Source of the DNA: Aedes albopictus
Taxonomy: Eukaryota > Arthropoda > Insecta > Diptera > Culicidae
NCBI RefSeq assembly: GCF_035046485.1
Contig: NC_085136.1
Coordinates: 327,200,227 to 327,264,226, forward strand
DNA length: 64,000 bases
Direction of reading: 5' to 3'
A program made the translations under genes and the position numbers. Each line of letters starts with the position of its first letter. The stretch's first letter is position 1. Shown in pieces: positions 56,041-64,000 of this stretch. The notes below the pieces were generated by a model. The model did not search any database. It was not told the DNA's origin and was given only the letters and a program-made list of their open reading frames with translations.

Positions 56041-56194
56041 TCACATGTTACTTGTTCCCGAATACCTAAAACCCCAATTTACGCCTAAGGAGCGTAAATT
56101 GGGGGAGCGCTATTTGGGAATTAGTGCGTAAATCGGGGGGCGCAAATTGAGTTTGGCGCAAAAGAAGTGAGCGTAAATTGGGGTTTTAGTGTAT

Positions 56195-56882
56195 ATTGCA
56201 TGGTCTTACAACCTTGAACTTCTTGAAACGGCCACCATATTGTATTGTGGGCCGCCATCTTGAATTTAGGGTTAATATCGTCTCAGGGCTCAACTGATGA
56301 TTTGCGTATAACATTCGTCAACCATGCAGAAGGTTTAAAAAATCGGTGCAATTTTATATATGACCAGTTCTACCGGGGCTGGTCCGGATTACTAAAATAT
56401 GGTTCTAGCTTTGGAATGCCTTGACCGATCCGGACCATATTTAATAGCAAATAATGCAGTAAGTGAACTTTCTTGTGCACTGACACAGACATACACACAT
56501 ACATACACACATATGGACAATCTCAATTCGTCGAACTGAGTCGATTGGTATATGTGACTTGACCCTCGGAGCCTGTTATCCATCCGATCGTGGCCAAATT
56601 ATTCACAGATATTTGGGACCTCAAATGAGACCTAAATAGCTTGGATCTGAGCGAATGCGTTAAAATTTTCAATCTCGTATTTGAAAACTTGAGATTTGAG
56701 AGAACTCTTAGAGTTTTACACCTCGGCAATCTTAGAAACATGAAGGTTCGACTCGTGCTGAATAAAATCTTTAATTTGCAACTTATCGCATAAATAATTG
56801 TTATTCTAAGTCTGATTTCTAACCAATATCTTGGAAATCTGTTCCACTGTGCACCACCCAACCAAGAACAAGCCAACAACGA
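56195..56882. other. Probable dispersed repeat, unclassified
   Basis: GACACAGACATACACACATA, CAATTCGTCGAACTGAGTCG and ATTGGTATATGTGACTTGAC (56,485-56,565) are phrases I recall from a frequent Aedes repeat, but the element type is unclear. GGCCACCATATTGTATTGTGGG with GCCGCCATCTTG near 56,230 may be another MITE edge. No gene is seen. Confidence 0.35.
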
Positions 56883-56905
56883 NNNNNNNNNNNNNNNNNN
56901 NNNNN
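56883..56905. other. Gap of 23 N
   Basis: Exactly 23 undetermined bases, the third gap of this size. Confidence 0.98.
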
Positions 56906-57059
56906 AACAATCGGTACGTAAATCGTCTGTTTTTGGAATAGTCTGAAGAAGGGTACTCATACTCTTTATGGGTGAGTTCGTTTCACTACCAATAAGTAGT
57001 TTTTTTTTTTAATTTTTTTGATTCTACAATACAAGTTCTTGGGCGACAAAGGGTATTAT

Positions 57060-57213
57060 CGGCAGGTTTGTTCTCTTCGTCATGGGGGTTTTTGTAGGCC
57101 AAATTTCCTGAAATTCGGACATATAACTCAGCTTGGATTTAAAGGATTTGAGACCAACATTGAGATCAACAGGTTTCAAAAAAAAAACCGTGACGAAGAG
57201 AACAAAACTGCCG
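57060..57213. mobile_element. 154-bp MITE
   Basis: The left end CGGCAGGTTTGTTCTCTTCG pairs with the right end CGAAGAGAACAAAACTGCCG, with one mismatch and a 1-base shift. The pairing extends to TCATGGGGGTTTTT and AAAAAAACCGTGA. The interior is AT-rich and no target duplication was fixed. Confidence 0.8.
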
Positions 57214-57544
57214 AAAACACGTAAGATCCCCCATATTGAATGTAAATACATTTTTTTTAATTGTATTGTCCTGAAACATAAATTATTTGTTGGTTTATGC
57301 GGGAACGTCATAACTTCGTATAACCTGTGACTTGCTGTTTTTTGAATATCCCCAGAAGTTTCCACACGGCACTGTAAACTATTGTTACGGCTGATTTTTT
57401 CATGTGTCGATACGAAAATTTCCCGAGTTGACTTACTTGAGCCATGCTCTTGTTATCCAATTACTTAGGACTTTACCGCTGTTGGTAAACTTACCTGGAA
57501 AGAAGAAAAAAAGAAATCTTTAGAATCATCTTGTAACGAGTGAA

Positions 57545-57660
57545 AAGAATTCTGAGGGTGACAAACTCGATTCCCAGTCGATGCAGGAACATTTCGTAAT
57601 AGTAAATTCTCTTTGACTTCCTTGGACATAGAATATCTTGGTGCCTGACAACCATCTTAT
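57545..57660 (+). mobile_element. SINE fragment, same family as 27,050-27,650
   Basis: GGGTGACAAACTCGATTCCC (B box region) is followed by GCAGGAACATTTCGTAATAG, then CTTGGACATAGAATATCTTG and GTGCCTGAC, matching the minus-strand SINE in order. The copy is truncated and diverged. Confidence 0.65.
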
Positions 57661-57779
57661 CGCTCTTGGAACATAGTGAAACAGAAAGGAAAATCAAAAC
57701 AAAACAATATATAATTAAAGGACGTCAGAAACGCACTTCGTTCTCACTTGTAGGCTTACTAGAAGTTAAAATTAGAAAA

Positions 57780-58560
57780 TAGCTCCCCCCCCCCCTGATA
57801 TCAATGAGGGTAATGAAATCAAGAAAAGGGTTGCGTGGATTGGGGGAATTCCTCGAATAGCTCTGAAAACTATAGAAGAAATCCTTGGAAGAGGAGTTCC
57901 TAATAGAATCAGTGGAGAAATTACTGAATCTTGAATTGATTTCGAAATAACCCATGAGGATGTTTGGGAAGGAATTCCTTGGAGAAATTTCTAAAAGTAT
58001 CTCTGAAGTAACTCTTGGAGGCATTTCAGGAGAAATTTCTAGGGAAAAATCCTGAACACTTTTTTGGCTATTTCTGAAGAAATTATTGGAGCAATTCCTG
58101 GAAGAAAACTTGAAGGAATTCATTATGGAATCTTTGAGGATTTTTTAAGTATTCCTTCGTCTTCTTCTCTTGATTTTCAACTGTTCATGGCATGGCATGT
58201 TTCTAATGTAAGGGTAAGATGCACCGGACTATATGCTCTAAGTATTTTTAGAGAAATGACCTGCAGGAATATTTGTACGAATTTGTGAAGGAATTCTTAG
58301 ATGGCCCTGCTTAAGTTTTTGAGAGAGAACTTCGCAGAGTTTCTGACGGAATCTATGTAAAAATTCCGAACGAAATTCGTGGTAATCTCCAGAAAGACAT
58401 TTATTTTATGACTTTTGAAGAAATACCCTAATGTTTGCTTGGTGGATCATCGGTAAGAATTCAAGAACGATTCGTAGAGGAAACTTTCGGCTGGATTCTT
58501 TGAAAGAGCCTTAAGTGAAATTCTTGAAAGAACTATAAGAAAAATGTTTTGAAAATCCCA
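57780..58560. repeat. Degenerate A-rich 'GGAGAAATTTCTG' repeats
   Basis: Phrases like GAAGAAATCCTTGGAAGA, TCTGAAGAAATTATTGGAG and CCTGGAAGAAAA recur with loose spacing. Same family as 7140-8345. 58,561-58,910 contains no recognisable feature. Confidence 0.6.
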
Positions 58561-59084
58561 GAAGCAATTCCAGCAAGTATTTCACGGGCATACATAAGAA
58601 ATGGATTGCCCCCAATACTACACAAAATTCTGTATTTGAAGACAAGATACTCGGAGGATATAGCTCAAATTTTCTAGAGCAACATTTTATGGGACCGTTA
58701 AACGGATTTGGATGATAATGCATCCCGAAGATGACAATGACTGAAAAGACGTAAACGACTTCTGAATGGTTCTTCGGAACATATGAGATTTGTAGACACG
58801 ATAATGGCTGAGTAATAAACCTAAACGTCTGTTTTCCAGGAGGAGCGGCTCACAGTAGCGTATGTTCTTCATGTTAGGGGCGGCTGACCGATGTCCAACT
58901 GTCAGGGGAGGAATATAAGCTCAACTGTGCACTAATGAAGAACCTCGGGTTCGACATCGACGTAAGGACCTATCTTGGTGCTAACATCGACTCTGACCAC
59001 TACCTGATGATGATCAAACGGTGCCCAAAACTCTCCGTCATCATCAATGTACGGTACCGGCGACTGTCTCGGCACAACGTAGAG

Positions 59085-59474
59085 CAGGGCTGCCAAACCT
59101 TTTTCGCTTGTTTCATATATTTTTGGTCCGTGCGACCCTAAAAATTGTCAGATTTGAGATCTTTTAGCATCAAACTAAAGTCTGATGGTCAGGATAATGG
59201 ATACATGCATCGAAGATGAAATTTAACTTATCCGCTTAGCTACCGTGTGATTTTGGTTGAAAATTTGATTTGACCCGCGGGCAGGACTGTTTTTTGTGTT
59301 CAACTGTATGGGAAGCTCAAAACTACCAACACATTGAAACTTTTTCTCTTGAATGAGTTAGATGTAAAACACAGCTTTCATTTGTTTCCAAAGTATTCCT
59401 TGTAAGTATGACTATTTTTGAGAGCGCACCGATTGAAAATATCAGCAACATGCCAAAAATGTTGGGCAACCCTG
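59085..59474. mobile_element. 390-bp hAT-type MITE with 8-bp duplication
   Basis: CAGGGCTGCCAAACC at the left and GTTGGGCAACCCTG at the right are imperfect inverted ends of hAT style. The flanks are ACGTAGAG (59,077-59,084) and ACGTAGGG (59,475-59,482), an 8-bp duplication with one change. It lies inside the LINE fragment. Confidence 0.82.
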
Positions 59475-59595
59475 ACGTAGGGCATCTAAAGTACCTGGAT
59501 GTAGGCCTCAGCATTCGCGCAATATCTCGAGGAAACGAAACCAGACGAGGGCAAGCTCGATTACTTTTAAGGATTACTGGAGCACAGTACATGTA

Positions 59596-60896
59596 AAGCC
59601 TGCGCACTTTAGAATCGGTACGCTTTCTACCGGCTGCAGATTAAAAACGGGTTAACCTAGAAAAAAATTTGTAAGAAGCAAATGAAGCTTATTTATTGTG
59701 TTTTGTAGGAAAAATATGAAAAAAAAACATTTTTTATTTGTTCAAGATAAAATTTTGACCTGATTGTGAAATTCATGCCATTTTATTCTGCACAAACCAA
59801 TGATCGTCAATATTTTCAAATTTCACAGCTTGCGGGCTGATATTTCCACAAGAAACAAAATTATACTCATCAAACATATGCTCAAAACAAGTTACGACAT
59901 TAAACTCTTGACAAATATGGTTCACAAGACCATAATAAACTTATAGCCTTATTGGCCATTCACGCTATATTCAAAACATAATTTTACTCACACTAATTTT
60001 TTATGAAAAAATATTTCCTGAGATCGTTTTTTGGATTTTCAATTCCCCAATTCAAGTGACCCAACTTAATTCATATCGAAACCTGGATTATTTTTGGAAT
60101 TATCAGCAGTTTTCCCTAACAGTAGTCGGAAATTAACAGTCATAAGGCTAACTCCTCATAATAAACCTAAAATAAGATGGTTTTCATGGATAAAACACTG
60201 AAAACCATATAGATTATGGAACTATAGATGTGATTATATGATCACAAATAAAAAACTTCTGAGTAGATTCAGTTTTATTAAACAAAATCGTTAGATATTT
60301 CACGCCATCAAAACACATCCAATGAATTTCGTCAGCAATAGTCTATACAGCTTTCGAGCCACGATTATTTATATTGTTCTACATCAAATCATTGGTTTCT
60401 TGTATACCAATACTATTCGTATAGTATCCTTCCCGTATGCGTATTTGCCGAACTAAAGCTTATGCAAAAACAACTTTTTTGACCTTAAATATCTATGCAA
60501 GTCTTTGATTTTCCATAAAACCCTTCAAAGGCTTACCATAGCTATATTGGAAATTTTAAAACACTCATGGAATATTTTACCTCCCTTAATCAACAATCAT
60601 AATACCAAGAACTATTATATACTGCGTAATTGGTGGGTTTGATAATTATATATTCCTACACAAATCTTGAATCTGACAATGATTGGTTTTTGCTCAATGT
60701 GTGCAGAAAAAACTGGCACTATTTACGAATTCAGATCAATAGTTCATCTAAAAATATAAAAACAGCAAATTTTATACTTTTCCTACAATCTACAATAGAT
60801 AAGCTTCAATTACTTCTAACAACACTTTTTTCCAAGTGACACCGTTTTTGAGCGGCAGCCGGTTGAAAGTGTACCGATTCTAAAGTGCGCAGGCTT
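59596..60896. mobile_element. 1.3-kb TA-flanked TIR element
   Basis: The left end AAGCCTGCGCACTTTAGAAT and the right end ATTCTAAAGTGCGCAGGCTT are perfect inverted repeats. Pairing continues imperfectly through CGGTAC and ACCGGCTGC. TA flanks both sides (59,594-59,595 and 60,897-60,898). The interior is AT-rich, without a transposase frame. It interrupts the LINE fragment. Confidence 0.88.
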
Positions 60897-61205
60897 TAGC
60901 CTTCAACGACGCAGCCTAACGGAACGAATGGGTTCGACAAGAACTGCAAGGTGATTTTGGAAGAGAAGTATGCAACGCGGGCTTTGATGCTGCAGCATGG
61001 AACCCGGCAGAGTGCGCAGCGTTACTGACGGAGCAGGAACAGCGGATTGGTCTTTTCAGGAAAGACAGAAGTTCCACCAGAAGCTCAACGCAAACCCGCA
61101 ACGGTTACGCAGTGACGGATTTACGTGAGGTCATTGGAAAATGGAAGCAGTACTTCGATGATCACCGGAATGACGTGGACAGCTTCCCAAGAAACAGAGG
61201 TAGCT

Positions 61206-61770
61206 GAATAACAGTTTCTTTAGCTAAGGTTTGCTTAAGAGGTGTTTGTTCAGCTTTTGTAAAGTCAAAATTTTTGGTGGGTTGCATACTAGAGACCTAC
61301 GTTCATAATGAAAGAAAACGGCTATATCAGTGCAGCAGAGGACGGCAATGATTCATATGCAAATTGTCTGAGAGAGTGAGTGGAAACGTAAACTGACCGC
61401 AGCGTTGGTCCTCGTTGTATGATACTACCATAAACGTACACCCAAAACAGAGCCATAAGCGCGTTTTAGCTCACATCGTAAAGTGCACGGAATGCGCATG
61501 CTACAAGCGCAAAACGCTCATGCTCGCTGGCGCACAAACGCTCACGGACGGTATACTCAATACATGCGCCGTGAAAACTATGTAACGATACATCAACTGC
61601 TCGACGGTTGTACTCGAAGAAACTGCGATTGACAATGCACGCATACAAATACTGTATGGAAAATAAACAAATCACGGAATACAAGCACACACACAGTGTA
61701 CAGAAAGCAGTCGCATTTGCGCACGGTTCATGTGTGCGCATATGAGGTAGCTTTTTCAGTTTTTCGGTCA
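61206..61770. other. Unassigned, GC-richer than the surroundings
   Basis: 61,206-61,260 has AGCTGAATAACAG-type phrases also seen at 3853. 61,440-61,760 is richer in CpG and GCGCA words. A 101-codon minus-strand frame has no recognised domain. Confidence 0.4.
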
Positions 61771-61774
61771 TCTC

Positions 61775-62170
61775 TTGCCAGTCCGGTCGTCCTTCGTTGT
61801 CGCGCTGGTAATAAATTTTTGTTCGTCGTGCGTGTGTCCCCGTGAGGAAAATCCTCGAATCATAAAACTTGTCCGAAATTGTGCTTTCCTGATCCGCCTG
61901 CGTGTGGTTTACGTTCGTTTGATGGAAACGGTGGAAATGAATCCAGAAGCAAAACGCAAGTCAAAACTTGCAAAAAAAAGCAACTTGTTCTGCCTTTGGC
62001 GCTTTTTTATCCTGCCGATTACGGAAGTGTTAGCAGTCGTGGGTTTTTTATTCATGCAATACACCTTGGGAAAAATAATAAAAATGTTGGTGTCGATCGA
62101 TAGTGAAAATCAATACGAAGCAAAAATCCTTGGCCATAAAAAAAGTTCCGATGGGCTCCTCGTTTTTTGA
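61775..62170 (+). CDS. Hypothetical open frame, 131 codons, function unknown
   Basis: The frame starts at ATG 61,775; a later ATG near 61,922 is an alternative start. It ends at TGA 62,168-62,170. The middle is basic (MNPEAKRKSKLAKKS), followed by a hydrophobic stretch of about 25 residues (FILPITEVLAVVGFLFMQY) that could be a membrane segment, then a polar tail. Upstream, TCAGTTTTTCGGTCATCTCT and GTCCGGTCGTCCTTCGTTGT look like an insect initiator/downstream-element arrangement, as seen in LINE 5' ends. It may thus be the start of a truncated LINE ORF1 or a chance frame. I do not recognise the protein. Confidence 0.2.
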   Translation: MPVRSSFVVALVINFCSSCVCPREENPRIIKLVRNCAFLIRLRVVYVRLMETVEMNPEAKRKSKLAKKSNLFCLWRFFILPITEVLAVVGFLFMQYTLGKIIKMLVSIDSENQYEAKILGHKKSSDGLLVF

Positions 62171-63505
62171 TTCGGGAAGTAATACTGTGATTCAAGTGAA
62201 AAGCAAGTAGAAGCAATTAGTGAATATTTCCTCGGAGCATTGGAAACACAAATTAATTTGTGTTTCCCAGCACAGATCCTTGAGTATAAAAAAGTTCTGC
62301 TAAATGAATCACGGTGAAGCGTTACGTAGAAGAGGTGGGCGGAATAATAGCTCTGTGTAAAAAAGGTTTCAAAATTTCAATTTGACGGACCACCTTGGAA
62401 GGCATCAAAGCTTAAGCTACATGAAGAAAGGTAATTATTAACAATTGAAATTAAATCTGTATAATCAACAAGAAGAGACCATACACCATAAACATGCGGG
62501 TATTTAGCAAGAGCAAGCTGAGAGCGATGCGATCGATTCTCGGTTGGTCCAAAAACATTTAGTAGTGGAAATTTTCTCGACTTTAATTCTTTCATAAATT
62601 GCAAATAAAATATCTGTGTAAATTTATTCGGTACATGTTTAGTAACTTCTTTCGGCATAAATTTTTTTTGAATGCAATTCAGATTTTTTTGTTTGTGAAC
62701 TTTTTTTTATTTTTTTAATATTTGAGTACTTTTGGAAGCTTCAGAATATCCAATTAATTAGATTCTTTGGAATTGGAATATTCCTTAGCAAATCCTTTGA
62801 AAATTATATCGAAAATCCCTTTTGGAATATCCACCAGAATTTTCAAGAAAATTGCTAGTGCAATACATTTTTAAATGGTTTGAAAAACTTATTTGGTATT
62901 GCTTTGGATTATTCCATCTGAATTTCATTCTTTTTTAATGAATTGATCCTGTAATTCCTTTGAAGATTCCAATTAATTTTCTCGCCAAATTAATTTGATA
63001 TTTTGTGGAGGACTTGTGTGCATTATTTTTGGTAGTTCTGATGATAATTTCATTGGTAATTTATTCGTAAATTAAGTAAAAATTAACTACGGCAATTCCT
63101 AAGGAAACATCTTTAAACATTTCTTCTGCCTGCTGAATTGGAAACTCCACATAAATTTGGTTTAAATTAATTAATAAAATTTGGTTATTGAATTTAACAC
63201 CGACATTTTTTTTGGAAGTTCCTTCAAGATTTTGTTATGCAAATTACACTAGTTTACAGCATTTTTGAACTCGGTAAGCTGATGATCATTTTTAGTGTAA
63301 AATCATGTCCTGAGTTCGAAAACGTGAAGGAAAAAAAATCAGTAGAGCGGAAGTTTTTTCGACTTTCCATACAAGGCTGTCGATTTGAAATCGATTTTTG
63401 TTCTATTTTTAAGCAAAGTTGCTCACTTCAAACATCTCATTCTTCGTAATCATTGCTCCGATTGAACTAAATTTTTTACTGTATCTCGTCTACATATGAT
63501 ATGTC
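62171..63505. other. Unassigned AT-rich DNA with weak repeats
   Basis: 62,750-63,200 contains diverged TTTGGAATATTCC and AATTCCTTTGAAGATTCC phrases related to the degenerate repeats elsewhere. The remainder shows nothing identifiable. Confidence 0.4.
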
Positions 63506-63509
63506 AAAA

Positions 63510-64000
63510 AACAATGATTAATTTATTGAAATTGTTTTTGTGTTAAGAATTGTTGTCGTGAGATCACAGTTCTTATGGAACTCTTTGGAGGAACTCTGAT
63601 TAATTTATTAAATTTTTTTTGGAATTATTTTTGTGTTAAGAATTGTTGTCGTGAGATCACAGTTCTTATGGAACTCTCTGGAGGATTTGTGATTAATTTA
63701 TTGAAATTGTTTTTGTGTTAAGAATTGTTGTCGTGAGATAACAGTTCTTATAAAACTCTTTGGAGGAACTTTGATTATTTTTTTGAAATTGTTTTTGGAA
63801 TTTTGTTTGTGGAAAGAATTGTTGTAGCGAGATCACAGTTCGTATGGAACTCTATCGAGAAACTCCGATTAATTTATTGAAATTATTTTTGGAATTCTGT
63901 TTGTGTTAAGAATTGTTGTCGTGAGATCACAGTTCTTATGGAACTCTCTGGAGGATTTCTGATTATTTTATGGAAATTGTTTTTGTGTTAAGAATTGTTG
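63510..64000 (+). repeat. 82/94-bp tandem repeat running off the window
   Basis: AGAATTGTTGTCGTGAGATC recurs at 63,546, 63,639, 63,721, 63,815 (one variant), 63,909 and 63,991. Spacings are 93, 82, 94, 94 and 82. The longer unit has an extra TTTGGAATT-type block after TTGAAATTGTTT. The 3' limit is outside the window. Confidence 0.92.

Larger units (their letters stand above)
45879..56192 (-). mobile_element. Giant non-autonomous TIR element, right copy (10,314 bp)
   Basis: This is a reverse-complement copy of 36,735-45,876 with the same termini and order. It is longer because of the foldback insertion at 46,127-47,220 and 75 extra bases of tandem repeat. It abuts the left copy through a single shared TA. 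Confidence 0.9.
36733..56194. repeat. 19.5-kb palindrome of two inverted giant elements
   Basis: The sequence from 36,735 to 45,876 recurs as reverse complement from 45,879 to 56,192. TA stands at both outer edges (36,733-36,734 and 56,193-56,194) and at the exact centre (45,877-45,878). Matching landmarks give constant coordinate sums between insertions (91,755 near the centre, 92,850-92,851 for the middle, 92,927 at the ends). The only differences I detect are a 1,094-1,095-bp insertion in the right arm, nine 7-bp units, one 12-bp unit and about two single-base indels. Confidence 0.95.
58915..61205 (+). pseudogene. RTE-like LINE fragment split by two DNA elements
   Basis: The first part (58,915-59,084) encodes the end of an apurinic-type endonuclease, DIDVRTYLGANIDSDHYL, with the conserved S-D-H at 58,992-59,000, then LSVIINVRYRR. 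The coding sequence is cut by a hAT MITE, resumes at 59,475 (YLEETKPDEGKLDYF and then DYWST in shifting frames), is cut at TA by a second element, and resumes at 60,899 with AFNDAA, a stop, then RNEWVRQELQ. The distal part includes a linker ending near VIGKWKQYFDDH. RT is absent. It is an old inactive copy, related to but distinct from the fragment at 1-1090. Confidence 0.8.

Noticed and set aside
36733..56194. Palindrome explained simply as a missed-hairpin-adapter read artefact
   Set aside because: Not fully excluded, but disfavoured: the centre falls exactly at a transposon end with TA, both outer ends are also transposon ends with TA, and the arms differ by a precise 1.1-kb insertion.

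Overview
The window looks like gene-poor, transposon-rich DNA from a large insect genome, most likely a culicine mosquito (Aedes type). This is inferred from the repeat families: RTE/JAM-like LINE pieces, BEL/Pao pol remnants, several tRNA-derived SINE types, many TA- or TTA-flanked MITEs, and long stretches of degenerate 'TTTCAGGGG', 'GAAATTTCTTC' and 'AGCTTCTGA' repeats. I found no convincing host protein-coding gene, rRNA or functional tRNA. The longest open frames are by-products of simple-sequence arrays.

Layout. 1-1.1 kb: broken LINE (linker and start of reverse transcriptase). 1.7-22.4 kb: degenerate G-rich/C-rich repeats, T-rich/A-rich repeats and several foldback or MITE elements (6.3-7.0, 8.4-10.1, 12.4-12.7, 15.9-17.3, 20.2-20.5 and 20.7-21.8 kb). 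Low-copy-looking DNA lies at about 13.9-15.9 kb. 22.5-25.7 kb: a BEL/Pao pol remnant cut by two inverted arrays of a 16-bp satellite that enclose two foldback MITEs. 25.7-35.2 kb: low-copy DNA, SINEs, MITEs and two near-perfect hairpins. 35.4-36.7 kb: a 23-bp tandem array in which each unit is a small hairpin.

36,733-56,194 is the striking part: a 19.5-kb palindrome made of two nearly identical copies (9,142 and 10,314 bp) of one terminal-inverted-repeat element, placed in opposite orientation. TA dinucleotides lie at both ends and exactly at the centre. Each copy carries a telomere-like minisatellite, about 2 kb of 7-bp repeats, a 132-bp satellite that seems to derive from a hAT-like end, a 3.3-kb TA-flanked element, a LINE tail and smaller elements. 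The arms differ almost only by a 1.1-kb foldback insertion in the right arm, nine 7-bp units, one 12-bp unit and about two single bases. It is therefore either very recent or kept homogeneous, or it needs checking as an assembly product.

56.2-64 kb: SINE and MITE pieces, degenerate repeats, an RTE-like LINE fragment (58.9-61.2 kb) split by a hAT MITE and a TA element whose insertion sites can be read exactly, one unassigned open frame near 61.8 kb, and an 82/94-bp tandem repeat running off the window end.

The parts do not form a pathway. They record successive insertions and satellite expansions. Family names rest on motifs and remembered consensus features, not on database searches.
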